Below the pieces are notes generated by a model that made no database searches, was not told the origin of the DNA, and worked only from the letters and a program-made list of their open reading frames with translations. Both the position numbers and the translations under genes were made by a program. Shown piece after piece: positions 36,601 to 49,838 of a stretch of DNA of 64,000 bases. Source of the stretch: Gordius sp. MW1 (taxonomy: Eukaryota > Nematomorpha > Gordioida > Gordea > Gordiidae). Each line of letters starts with the position of its first letter. Within the stretch, counting starts at the first letter, position 1. Where the stretch lies: the NCBI GenBank assembly GCA_964036665.1, contig OZ038529.1, positions 10,028,501 through 10,092,500 on the forward strand, written 5' to 3'.

Positions 36601-38218
36601 TTTTTGCGAGTAGGGGAGAGTATGTTGTCAATTTCGACTGGGGCATTTTTTACCTGTATTGTACAGGTGTGACCTCCCTCGCCGGGTGCACGGCGTCTAT
36701 ATAGTGGGTAGCCGTCGACGCCAGATTTCGTTTCTTGAGTCAGACGTTTCGGATAACGTTTAGAGCATTTACCTTCTTTCATGCACGGGGACGCGTTATT
36801 TATACCGCCGCAAGGGCCGTGAATCATATGCCGAGTAACAGTGGTAAACAAAACGGGATCGGTTTGCGGATCTGGTAGTTCTGCACAAATAATGCTATCT
36901 ATTTGCGACGGGTAAATGGTGTCTCGGAGCCAAATTAGAATATGAGCATGAGGTAGCCCTCTTTTCTGCCATTCAATCGAGTACTTCCAACAGGTAGTTT
37001 GTGCGAATATATGAGATTTAGTTATAAGATCAATAAGGCAACGAAGTTTCAGACGGAAAACACGGGCGGTCAGATCGTGACGATGCGGTGGTTTCTGGCC
37101 CGCCAACATTAAATCCGTAATTTCGGGCCAGGCTGGATTGCAGGTGAAAGTTATAAACAGAGTAGGGCAGCCGAATTTACGTAAATATGACATCGCGTCC
37201 TGCGTATTTTTATGCATGTGTCGGGGACTTCCCGCATACGTAGCAGGAAGGATGACCATTCGACCAAGATCGGACGTGTTACCATCCTTCGCAATGGCAT
37301 CGCGCAGGTGAATATATTGCTCGGCCCGAAGTAATCCCTGATTAAGGCGGATGTAAAGGAGGCGTTCGCTCTCGATCTTGGCATACATGTCGACAACATA
37401 CTGATGAAATAGTTGCCGGCACCGCAAGATGTGGTTAGGTTGGTTTGCGCGTACCATCAGCCGATATGCGTAAAAATTCATCGCCGATACCTAGTAGACA
37501 AATATACGCCTACCTTTTTTTGTGTAGGAGCTCGCGTAGCGGAATCTAGGCGCATTAGATTTAAGTGGTATCCATCCTCTCCTTGGCAAAATAATATGGG
37601 GTATTGCAGGGCATCGTATGATCTGTGCGTGGCATCGATGTTCTTGACGGTTTCATCTCTTCGGCTTATAATGATATCACGCTCAAATTCGCTTCCAACC
37701 ATGACGATCGCTACTTCGTCTATCGTAGGCGCGTTAAAGCGTCTTTCATGTTCACCAGGTGGCGTCCTATCAGCCTTGATAACGACCTTGTAATCGTCAA
37801 TGGGCATGTGCTCCAACGCGAGTTTGAACAGGTTAACCAAATGATTTTTAGTGTGGAATAACTGCCGCAACGCGGTGACTATATCACGGCGGATAACGGG
37901 ATGCATCCCGCACCGTTGATCAGTTTCAGCGTCGCCCATGAAATATATTTGAAGAAAGCCGTGGGCAGCATCAGGTAACCCCTGCCCTCCCTGGGCATCT
38001 ACGGCTAAATTTTCGCGCGAATCGGGCCGGTAGTTTCAGAATTTAGCCCTTTTTTAAAACGAAAAGGAATTTTAGGATTCTGAAAAAGCTATTTTACCCC
38101 TGGCCGCCCTGGGAACCTACGGGTAAAGTTTCGCGCGAATCGGGCCGTTAGTTTCAGAATTTAGCCCTCACATACATACATATATACGTACATACACTTA
38201 ACTTTATATATATATAGA
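33652..38218 (-). mobile_element. Full-length Helitron (Rep/helicase type)
   Basis: On the minus strand the element begins TCTATATATATATAAAGTT at 38218 after an A. It ends with hairpin GGCAAAACAACGTTTGCC, spacer and CTAG (33652-33655), followed by T. Length is 4567 bp. The ends match the non-autonomous copy at 9466. The 5' region carries two diverged copies of a block reading AAATTCTGAAACTA...GGGCGGCCAGGGG (about 37975-38060 and 38088-38170). The coding DNA is GC-rich compared with the host genome. Confidence 0.92.
34242..37939 (-). pseudogene. Helitron Rep-helicase, multiple frame breaks
   Basis: The protein joins a rolling-circle Rep (HUH endonuclease) to a PIF1-family helicase. Minus-strand motifs in order: MNFYAYRLMVRANQ (about 37440-37480), FITFTCNPAWPEI (about 37120), the HUH motif GLPHAHILIWL (about 36940), MIHGPCGG, KEGKCSKRYPK, and the two-tyrosine motif IKYICKYVNKGSD (about 36530). 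The helicase follows: Walker A LDAPGGTGKTFLLNLLLA (about 35455), LLLAGDFRQTLPVIPR (about 35115), and NKAQGQSLTVVGLN with YVACSRVGTP near the end. Frame breaks: a 23-nt GT...AG segment (37491-37513), a deletion near 36640, a nine-G tract (36297-36305), a damaged stretch 35150-35340, and shifts near 34565 and 34310. Catalytic residues are mostly kept, so decay is recent. Confidence 0.9.
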
Positions 38219-38449
38219 TTAGCCCTTAAATTAAGCAATATCTTTTCTGGATTTAACAACCTTAAGAGGGATACAGGTGGTTGATAATAAGAAATTTAAA
38301 GGTGTAGCCTAGAGAAGGCTAGGTTTTCAATGGATCAGATTAATTTATCAACAGGTTTATTATAAAAAGAAAAAGCCGTATAAAGGTAACGGGGACATAC
38401 AAATTAATTGCAAATTATCTTATGTCAGCTGGATGAATTGACTAGATTG

Positions 38450-38635
38450 TATTTTTATGTGTAATACAAACTCGGATGTTATGGTTAGAGCGAAGTAATA
38501 TTCTTAATCCATCTTTCAGTAGAAGGGTAAAGTATCATAAAAAACGCATAAACTTTGAAGTTTTCTATGAAAAAGATCATGATTGCAAATTTAGGTATGA
38601 TTCGTCGGAGCCAAGAAAAATAGTTACAGAATAGG
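38450..38635 (+). CDS. Possible small exon pair, unknown protein
   Basis: Two open pieces join in frame if a short GT-AG segment near 38494-38518 (gtaata...ctttcag) is removed. The downstream piece reads RRVKYHKKRINFEVFYEKDH and continues to TAG at about 38633. The length and basic composition look like a small conserved protein, but I recognise no family. The putative intron of about 25 nt is shorter than any in the certain genes, so this is tentative. Confidence 0.22.
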
Positions 38636-38815
38636 TGCAATAAAAAGGCCGAGTTAAATATTTCTGATCGGTTTTATTAAAACTCTTGAAGAATATTAAT
38701 CTATGCCTATGATGTAATAATTTCCAAAAGTTTTTGGATGAGGGGTGACGCTCGGCTATCAAGGTCTGACCGTCGTGTTGACGAAGTGATATATTTTACA
38801 TCTTTTTGAAACAAA

Positions 38816-38890
38816 GCGCTGAAAGCGGGATTTGAACCCACAAGCTCTTGTTCAAAGACAAAGCTTATACCAACTACGCCCCCACGCCCC
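38816..38890 (-). tRNA. tRNA-like pseudogene or SINE head
   Basis: Minus strand: GGGGGCGTAGTTGGTATAAGC resembles an acceptor/D-arm. An anticodon-like loop CTTTGAA would give UUG (Gln) if real. GTGGGTTCAAATCCCGC is a perfect T-arm with a B-box. The two acceptor halves do not pair (GGGGGCG against TTTCAGC), so it is not a functional tRNA. Confidence 0.5.
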
Positions 38891-40031
38891 ATTATGATGT
38901 AATATTAAACTTGCTAAATTAATTAAAAACCCATCAACTTTTCCAGGGCTCTATTCACATATACAACAAAGATTTTTGAGGTTTTCAATAAGTTGCACAT
39001 ATCTAATTTTATAACCAATAGTTTTACATTCAAAAAGTAATAATCCATTTTAAAAATCTTTTACCATAAATATTTTTTATTGATAAAGCTTATTCTCATA
39101 GGTTTGAGGGAACGCTGACAAAACGATTTTGTGGGGGGGGGGGAGGAGGTTCATTACTGCTCAAATTGCATATTGAGCTCCTTCCATGCGAGGTGTAGAA
39201 GATCCTAGGGTTAAGGCTGAAGAATATTAAAACGACCCTGTGTCCTGACGAGAACGGAGCTCCTCACGGGGTCTAGGGGCAAAACCCTGGCGGGGTGGAG
39301 GCGGACCTTTTTTGGGGTTTAAAAGAAGCCCCACGGCCTGAGCCCAACACTTTATAATTATTTTTGCTCGAGCCCCCCGAGCCCGGCCCGAATTTTTTAA
39401 AATGTAAGTTTGTATTTTTTTGATATTTTAATTACCCAACCGCATCTTTCATTTAACAATAAAAGAATTTGTCACCTCTAAATAGACTACTCACTCAGCA
39501 AAGAAATTAGTAAAAAAATTCAATAAACAAAACTTATAAACCTTCTGGTAGATCAACATTAGGAAAAGGTTGCATATGATTGATCAGGGACCTAAAAGTC
39601 ATAATTATGATGCGACTTCAAAATGATCAAAAATTTATATATAATGTGAACTTTACATTAATATTATTAAGATTTAATAGCTCCAATTTTTCGCAGTTCA
39701 TTTTATTTATAATGCTTTTATAATCTTGACAAAAATAAAATTTAAAAGTTAACTTAATAAACATTATACATATGATAATTGTAAAACAATACAAAAGAAC
39801 ATGGGGGTGGCAGCTATAATCCCTGTGCGATGCGTATGCATATTCCTCCAACTAACATACTTACTTACATAATCCATCATCATCGAAGCCTTTATAAAAT
39901 TTCATTTTTATAGCTACCAGTAATAGATAGCTATATTTTTTTTATACACAAGTCTCATGAGTATTTGTTAAAAACTCAATCCTGAGCAGACTTGTGGTTG
40001 TGGGGTATAGCGAACCATATTCTTAAATAGA

Positions 40032-41652
40032 CTCGGGCCTTCGGCCCTCGTGGGAAGGGGCGAGAATGCCTATAGGGGGGTATTAAATGCCTAATGATTA
40101 ATTAATTATTTATACAAATTTTCCATTTATAGGCAAAATGTAACATAGGCAAGGGTTAGGGTTAGATTTAGTGTTTGCATCTAGTTGCGTATTACATTAG
40201 TTTTTATGGCCTTTAGTGATTATGGGTCTAACAAACATTATATTATAAAACATCACAATGTTAAGAATTTGCAGAAATGTTGGGAGAAATTTTTTGTTGA
40301 ATTGGAACAATTTTTAATTAAAAAAATCAAAAATTTGGCCAATGGTCATTTTTTCTCTATTGGTCAGTACCAACAGATACTCTATAAGTCAATGATAGCC
40401 AAAAAAACGGGAAAAAAAATTTTGATGCTCACTTTGGCCAATGGTCATTTTTTTCCATTGGTCAGCAGCCAGCACACGGTAAAAGTGGATATAAATTCAT
40501 AAGAGTAAAAAAAAACGAGAAAAAAAATTTTCGAATCACATTTTGGCCAATGGTCATTTTTTTCCATTGGTCAGCAGCCAGGACACGGTAAAAGTGGATA
40601 TAAATTCATAATAGTCAAAAAAAAACGAAAAAAAAGTTTTCGAATCACATTTTGGCCAATGGTCATTTTATTCCATTGGTCAGCAGCCAGCGGACGGCCA
40701 AAAAGTCATAATAGCAATGGTAGGAGGAACAATCATAATAGTCAAAAAAAAACGAAAAAAATAATTTCGATTCACATATTGGCCAATGGTCATTTTTTCC
40801 ATCGGTCAGGAGCCAGCGGACGGCCAAAAAGTCATAATAGCAATGGTAGTAACAGGAACAATCATAATAGTCAAATAAAAACGAAAAAACAAACTCGGAT
40901 TCACATTTTGGCCAATGGTCATTTTTTTCATTGGTCAGCAGCCAGCGGACGGCCAAAAAGTCTTATTATCAATGATAGTAACAAGAACAATCATAAGAGT
41001 CAAAAAAACTCCGGGATTCTAACCCAAAAAACTAGTTAAATTGCATAGCAATTAAAAATAAACAACTTTTATTTATGTTTATTATATAATAAAATGAAAC
41101 AATAATAGAACACGCGGACGGCCAAAAAGTCATATTATCAATGGTAGTAACAGGAAAAATATATTAATTTGATTTAAAAAATAAAAAAAAATTTGCCCTC
41201 TCCGGGAATCGAACCAGCAATTCAGAACGTTCGCCGGGGTTCGAACCCACATTAATAGAGGCATAGGCTTTTGTAGGGGCACAGGGACCCATATCAGTAG
41301 AGGCATAGGCCCTTGTAGTGGAGGGCATAGGGTAATTATAGCAATTAATATCAATGTTACCCAATTCAAAAACGAATAGCTATACTTACTTATGCATTAA
41401 TTTAACATAGCAATTAAAACCCGACCCCGCCCGAAAGCAAGGGAGATGGAGATGAGGGGTGGGGCACCTCTTATGCATTAATTTAAAAAATAACACAGCG
41501 AGGGAGATAGAGATGAGGGGTGGGGCATCTCTTTCTCATGCATTAATTTAAAAAATCGATAACCTAATATACCCAATGCAAATAGATAGGGAGGGTAACG
41601 GACGGACGGACAACGGACAACCAAAAACGAGCCCATAAATTGCATAGCAATT
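40032..41652 (-). mobile_element. Palindromic-end composite repeat, copy 4
   Basis: The hairpin CTCGGGCCTTCGGCCCTCGTG is at the left edge and AATTGCATAGCAATT at the right (41638-41652). Over 40032-41045 it is close to the reverse complement of copy 3, including the single GGGTTAGGGTTAG tract (about 40148). It carries tandem hairpin units (40335-41000), an internal AACTAGTTAAATTGCATAGC junction (41030), a minus-strand tRNA T-arm module (41190-41350), and a terminal block with GGAGATGGAGATGAGGGGTG repeated twice (41440 and 41500). Confidence 0.78.
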
Positions 41653-41776
41653 AATTATAACTTTAAAGCAGGTAAAGTAATGCTTACTAATTTTTAAATA
41701 TAGTCTTAAGCCTCTCATAGGATTGTGTATAAAATCATTTAATTATAGATAGTAGTTTAAAAATTATATGCAGTTT

Positions 41777-41945
41777 CATGCGCGTAACCAGGTTTTGGAT
41801 TAGGGGGGGGGGCAAAACATTTAAAAGTTCAATTAGAGGGGGGCAAAACATATTTTTCTTTTGATTTTTCAACGTTTTTGCATTGAAAATTTTTTCTTTC
41901 GTAATTTATGGGGGAAGGCAGCCGCCCCCGCCCCCTACGCCCATG
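41777..41945. mobile_element. hAT-like MITE, 169 bp
   Basis: Ends CATGCGCGTAACCAGG and, inverted, CATGGGCGTAGGGGGCG. Flanks TGCAGTTT (41769-41776) and TGCAATTT (41946-41953) match at 7 of 8 bases. The interior has G10 and G6 runs each followed by CAAAACAT. Non-coding. Confidence 0.75.
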
Positions 41946-43445
41946 TGCAATTTACTAATTCCAGAGAATTTTATAAAAATCGAAACGCTAGTTATTTTAA
42001 AATCTCTTTTGTTAAAAGATGGTTTGAAAAATATAAAAAATTTGCATTGACAATAAAATAAAAATTGAGAGCACTATTATAAATTTTAAAATTAGCACCC
42101 TTCACAAACGTCCCTGTATGGGTTAGCTGTATATAAAAAACTTGAAATCTCATTGCTGGATTTTGCCTCAGACCAGGATCCCGACCCAATTAAATTATAA
42201 TTTTTGGCTTTGTATGTGAATGAGGAGTTCAGGGAGAAGGGGACGATTAAAACAAGCCAGATTCGGAGATGTATGAACAAGAAAGGGAGTAAAAGATAGC
42301 CGATTTACGAAGAGAATCTAGGGATTTTATAAGCAAAGAAGCTGTGAGTAATGGAAAACAACTGTACTCAGGAAAAATAGAACCTCAGAAGATATTCAGA
42401 AAAGAGATTTTCATGATTATGTTTTTTACAATTACGTCCCACTCACCTTAATAAATTTCATATTTACGATATCTTGAATAAAGATAAGTTTTTTGATTAT
42501 CGGTGGATTAATTCGGTCTTAAGAATGATATTATAATAAGATAACACTCATATGTTCGTAATCCGGTAAAAATTCTACTTTTTATGGTGATTTTGCAACG
42601 TTGTAATGTGTGCTACTAATTATGTTATGATTATCCACTATTACCATTAGGTTAACATGTGAAAAAAAGGTTATAATAGAAGGCTATATTTATAAAAGGC
42701 ATTACTTATTCTTGCCAATGTTAACCCAGGATAATAAAAAAATTCAAATAAATAAGGGGCAAAATTTAGATAGTCACAATTTATTTAATCAAAACATGTC
42801 AGGATCTGTCGTCGACACCAAAGAAAATCGAGATTTTTCTAGGTCGAGACAATATTCTTATGGCATCGATATGAGATTTTGTTTTTGAGAAAAATTAAAT
42901 GAAAACAGTGGTCATTTGGGCAATTAAATAACAATTAGTAAATTAAGAAATAGGGCCATAAGCTTTAAAGTTTATGTATGACAGTTGTAAGAAAAAATAT
43001 TGATGTTTATTATATTTAACTATATGTTTAGATTTCTACACCAAGTAATTTATTAATAAAAGGAGAATGTCTTGAGTAAACAGTGGAAATTGATAGGAAA
43101 ATAAACCCTTAATTTTGATAATTATAATATTATTCAAATATTATAAGAAAATTTTCACTTGCTTAACAGGTACTAACATAGACAATAGTCTTCATATAAC
43201 AAATGTGTTTGTTGACAATCAATATTATATTTGAATGGGATTTAATTAATAAAAGTTATACAATAATTACATGCACATAGTTGAAGGTCCATCCAATCAG
43301 ATTATCTGATATTTAGGGGAGACAAAAATAAAATAAAATATACAAATAGTGTGTAAAAATTAAAACTCAAAATTGATAAAAATCATTAAAATAACAAATT
43401 GAGCTGTAAATAATGCAATCATCAAGGCATTCTTCTATTTTTTCT
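41946..43445. other. Intergenic downstream of TRAM
   Basis: AT-rich. A TCGAGAC/CTCGAT-like patch at about 42805-42890 resembles the subterminal repeats of the hAT element at 13953. No gene was recognised in either strand. Confidence 0.4.
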
Positions 43446-45657
<2,212 letters not shown>

Positions 45658-46678
45658 TAGAGATCTGCAACTGGTCGTTTTTGGCAGTTCCACCCGTTTG
45701 TACCTATTTTAAATACTTTCAAGGCCGTCCGAGCCTGTCCATAATTTTTTAAATGCAGCTTAGTCCCGGTCCAGGACCAAGGTTAGTCCGTTAGGCCCAT
45801 TAAATAAAAAAAAATTTATGCAACATTTATTGCTATTTTCCTGATAATTTTATTAAGATATCCTGGTTGAATCGGGAGGTTTTTTAAGGTACTATATCCA
45901 CCATATTTATCCTTAAAAATAATATCAAGATATTTCTAGGTTATTACCCCCGTACGTTAAGATTTTATAACCATCAAGTTTTTAATACTATACCCTAATT
46001 TTTTTGAACAAAAATGGAATTGCAAAAAAGTCTATTTAAAAGGCCATCATGTATAATAGTAATGAATGATAATAAGCGTTAAAGATCTTTGTGTAAGATG
46101 TTCACATGTCCTTAGTTGCGCGCACAGTCCTTTGTATATTTCTTTCTGAAAATTAGCAAAAGTCAATTAGGATGCAATATAGTTATCAGTTAGCATTGAA
46201 TACCTAAAAGTTGAATGGCGTTAAAAAATATTTCAAACTGTTATTAATAAGTTTTTGTGGGGTATTCCCCCCCCCCCACACATACACACACACGCGCAAT
46301 TTTTTAATCTTATTTTTGGTGATTAACAATTTTTAATGCTTTTTGAGTTGTTTATAGTTTAAATGATGGTTATTGTTGTTTGAGTTAAGTATAGTTGAAA
46401 GACCGGAGAAAACTGGCTCATAAAAACTCGTAAAAAGTTAAATAAATAAAAAATAATCTTCCCCCTCTACGAGCGATATCTAAAATGTTTAGTTCCCGAT
46501 AATAATAATTTTTTTCTTTCGTTTGTAGATACCGATAAAATGAGATTTTAATTAGAAGATTTATAATCGCGAACTTATGCGCGGAACTTTATAATATAAT
46601 TTTTGATCGTTTGTTGATACCAACATACACGAATTACCCTTTATCTTATTGTCCTTTTTATTCCTGGGGAGTTATTAT

Positions 46679-46737
46679 TGGCGTCGGTAAGGTGGAATCG
46701 AACCACTTCGCAGTTAAGCGACTATAGATTTGAAGCC
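46679..46737 (-). tRNA. tRNA-Sec 3' half with CCA tail (retrocopy)
   Basis: Minus strand reads from the anticodon loop CTTCAAA (anticodon UCA) through a long variable arm (TCGC...GCGA), the T-arm GTGGTTCGATTCCAC and acceptor CTTACCGACG, then CCA. This follows the tRNA-Sec 3' half closely. The CCA at the end is not normally encoded in eukaryotic tRNA genes, so it indicates reverse transcription of a mature tRNA. The 5' half (acceptor, D-arm) is missing and replaced by rRNA sequence in the opposite sense. Not functional. Confidence 0.78.
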
Positions 46738-46850
46738 TTCATGCGTCTACCAAGGTCGTAATCGGTAACGGATAATCAGGGTTCGATTCCGGAGACTGAG
46801 TCTGAGAAACGGCTACCACATCCAAGGAAGGCAGCAGGCGCGCAAATTAC
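46738..46850 (+). rRNA. 18S rRNA fragment fused to the tRNA-Sec copy
   Basis: The plus strand holds the conserved small-subunit rRNA block containing AATCAGGGTTCGATTCCGG, GAGAAACGGCTACCACATCC and GGCAGCAGGCGCGCAAATTA, with a few substitutions. The match starts at about CATGCGTCTACC and stops after CAAATTAC. It is about 113 nt long, roughly the region near nucleotides 330-450 of an animal 18S. It is a pseudogene piece, not part of an rDNA unit. Confidence 0.9.
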
Positions 46851-47049
46851 GGTCTATTCCCCCCTCCACACACAGTTTTAGATAGAGAAGCTACTTTAAA
46901 AAGCAATGTAAGTGTAGTCATATACTAAAAAATAAAATAAAACAAATTGTTTAAAATTAGATTAGCTCGAAATGCAAAATATATGATAGGTAAAATTCAT
47001 ATAAGCACCACTTACATTCTCACATACTGGTAAATAAAAAAATTTAATA

Positions 47050-47485
47050 TTAATAATTCATAAAAAAATTTTTTGCCCTCCCCGGGTATCGAACCAGCAA
47101 TTAAGATTTGGCCTCGCCGGGATTCGAACCCACATCAGTAGAGGCATAGGCTTTTGTAAGGGGGGGGGCACAGGAACCCATATCAGTAGAGGCATAGGCC
47201 CTTCTAGGGGAGGGCATAAGGTAATTATCAATGTTAACCTAATATACCAATTCAAAACGGGAAAAAAAATTTCGAATCACAATTTAGCCACCGGTCATTT
47301 TTTTCATTGGTCAGTAGCCAGGACACGGTCAAAAAGTCATATTATCAATGGTATTAACAAAAACAATATATTAATTTCATTAAAAAAAAAAATTTGCCCT
47401 CTCCGGGTATCGAACCAGCAATTAAGAACGTTGGACGGACAGACAACGGACAACAAAAAGCAAGCCCATAAATTGCATAGCAATT
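47050..47485 (-). repeat. Palindromic-end composite repeat, truncated copy 5
   Basis: The right palindrome AATTGCATAGCAATT (47471-47485) is preceded by CAAGCCCATA, with one hairpin unit (about 47270-47370) and two minus-strand T-arm modules (47075-47125 and 47393-47425). The GGGCC-hairpin end is absent. Confidence 0.65.
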
Positions 47486-47727
47486 AAAACAAAACTCTGA
47501 AAGCCCGTTTATGCTCGGTTTAAATTAATAACTCCAGGACCGTATATAATTATGGGCCAGTTCAAGCCCGTTATGAAATTTAATTGATCCCTTCGGGCCG
47601 TTATTTAACTTACTAGGCCGCCCGAGCCCGGCATGTTAAATTTTATTTTTAAAGCCTATCCGTATTTACGCGCGGGCCGGTTGTCTAGGGCCTGTCCGCG
47701 GGCCATGCCTGCCTGTGCTGATCTCTA

Positions 47728-48917
47728 ATTCAAATAATTGCAGAATATAAGGATTTTGACCTTCAACAAGTTAGTCAGTAATGTATATATCAATTCAGCT
47801 ATGAAATTTATGAATTATCTTTGTATTTCTATATTTTTATTAAATAATCCCAAGCCCTTAAAATGTATTTTTGAACGAATCTTAACAATCAAAAATTTAT
47901 TTTTTAACGATTCTCAAAAAATTTAAAATACATGTAACCATAAAAATCTTTCCATAAGAGCAACTTTAAACAAATAGTATGAAATTAACATATAATTTTA
48001 TATTAAAATTAAAAGTGTCTTATAGATAGGCTAGTTTTAAACTTTTATAAAAATTTATTTTTAAAATGAAAAGCTGTAAAATAATAATGTTAAACTTTGT
48101 GTATTACAATACACAAAAGATCGATTATCGAGATAAAAAAAACCGTAGAAGAATGAAAAACACTAGGTAACATCTTTAGCATTATATTTCATAATGTTAT
48201 TTATAAATTTTAAAGTTTTTAACGGGCGATGGAACTCGTCAATACTGAATGTTACGTGCGAACTAGCATCAATATATCATATTAGAAATTTTAGATATAG
48301 CTTCGATATCTTCAAGATTTTATAATTTATAATAATGTTCTAATCTATTCTTAATTTTGGCCATTTGTTGATGATAACTTATCCAGTAGATCTATAATAT
48401 TTCTGAAGAAGGCTAGTATTTAATCGAGTTTGATAGCACAAATGTTTTAACTTTATACTATAAAATTTTCATTTGTAAAAGAAAGTTTGCAATTTTTAAG
48501 TCAGTTTGCTTAAAGTGCAAAGGAATGCATTAAATAATCCCGTCCTAAAGTTGTTGATGCCAGGCTTTATTGATCCTAAGGTTTCATTGTTTGCCCCATA
48601 GAAAGTAAGACTTATGTTGATCCTTTGATAAAGAATATAAATTTCATGTTAATTGCGACTTCAAGCACTTAAAAAGCTAGGCCCAATCCCTTATCGCTTT
48701 CACAATAAAGATCATGTTAAATTGCTGCCGCCGAAAAATGGGAAAAATTTAAAGATAGTTAAGTCATTTTTTTATAAATTTAAACTTCTGAGTCTGTCAT
48801 AGAAATAATAGAAATGGAAGACAGTTTAAGCACCGACATTATGTATAACTATTGTGCACGAGAAATCTTAAATGCGTGTTAAGGCAGTTCATACATCTGA
48901 ATAGACAGGATATAACG
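47728..48917. other. Intergenic, AT-rich
   Basis: No gene or repeat end is recognised. Confidence 0.4.
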
Positions 48918-49300
48918 AAAAAATTTGGCCGGGGTACGGTCATCATTTATTTGCAGGGAATTATTTAGCCAGTTTCATCCGTTTTAAAGCAACAGCCTAG
49001 ACAAGTTGCAAAAAGAAATTTATAGAAATAAGTAGCAAAAATGAATAGCAAATTACCAGAATTTTAGCCTTGGGCCGGGGTCAGACAAATTAGATGTAAG
49101 CAACGGTCAGCATTAATTTGCAGGGAATGATTTAGCCAGTTACGCAAATTATCCGATATAAAGCAACAGCCCAAACAAGTTGACCAAAGAAAATATATAA
49201 AGGTAATAATTAGTCGGGCACAAAAACAAGAATGAAATTTAGGCTTGAGCGAGGTCGAAAAAATTAAAGCCAACCAGCAGTCATAGCTAGTCTATTTGCG
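48918..49300. repeat. Degenerate tandem repeat, ~167-bp period
   Basis: The phrase ATTTGCAGGGAA followed by TTTAGCCAGT occurs at 48949 and 49116. A third, partial unit reaches ATTTGCG near 49293. Between units are diverged copies of GGCCGGGGT...GGTCA and AAAGCAACAGCC. It is flanked on the right by a bare repeat terminus (AATTGCATAGCAATT, 49386-49400). Confidence 0.6.
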
Positions 49301-49385
49301 AAAAATACATAAGTCCCTTTCCACCGCAATTATTGAAAAATTGCAAGTTGGACAGGATGGACGCACAACTAAAAACGAACCCATA

Positions 49386-49400
49386 AATTGCATAGCAATT
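49386..49400 (-). repeat. Isolated terminus of the palindromic-end repeat
   Basis: AATTGCATAGCAATT, preceded by GAACCCATAA, matches the end of copies 1-5. Only about 40 bp upstream resembles the family. Confidence 0.55.
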
Positions 49401-49755
49401 AATATAAATTCAAAGAGCTGTAGTGCAAACGTTTTGAAGTGTTTTTTAAATCTGACCTAAGCTTCATAAGTATATAACATGCTTGAAAATTCTATAAAAA
49501 CAATTTGACAAGTTGCTATTATGTAAAAAATCGGACGTTTAAATGTCTAATTGCGAGGACCAACTTTATTATACTATTAAGAATGTAACTTTTTTCCTTT
49601 TTTTGGTGTACTCTCCATCTCACCTTTTTAATTTTCTGAAAATGGCTTTCGGCAGCTCTTAATATTAGGTCCCAGTTATCTCTACTCATTTTATCAATCC
49701 AACCTTACCAATTAAAAACAACAATTATAATTACAAATTTACAGTAAATAATTTC

Positions 49756-49761
49756 TTTATT
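49756..49761 (-). terminator. Polyadenylation signal of ERCC2
   Basis: AATAAA on the minus strand, 77 nt past the XPD stop codon. Confidence 0.55.
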
Positions 49762-49838
49762 TTAACACATTTATATAACAATAATAGTTTAACGATAGAA
49801 ATTGTATAATACGATGCATTTATAAGTGTGAGATGATT

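Larger units (their letters stand above)
38219..40031. other. Intergenic with a tRNA-like sequence and a short unknown ORF
   Basis: Besides the separately listed items, 39130 carries a G10 run, 39230-39310 is locally GC-rich, and 39330-39400 is a GGCCCG-rich hAT-like patch. No host gene is identified. Confidence 0.4.
45658..47727. mobile_element. hAT-like element with GGCCCG-rich subterminal repeats
   Basis: Left end TAGAGATCTGCAACTGG; right end, inverted, TAGAGATCAGCACAGG. Both are followed inward by clusters of GCCCG/GGCC words (45720-45800 and 47520-47710). Similar single ends occur at 52331 and 52449. No convincing 8-bp duplication flanks it, so the two ends may belong to different copies. 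It encloses the tRNA-Sec/18S chimera and a fragment of the palindromic-end repeat. Confidence 0.5.

Noticed and set aside
40335..41000. CRISPR-like array
   Set aside because: The units are ~95-130 bp, contain diverged internal sequence rather than unique spacers, and lie in a eukaryotic transposable element.
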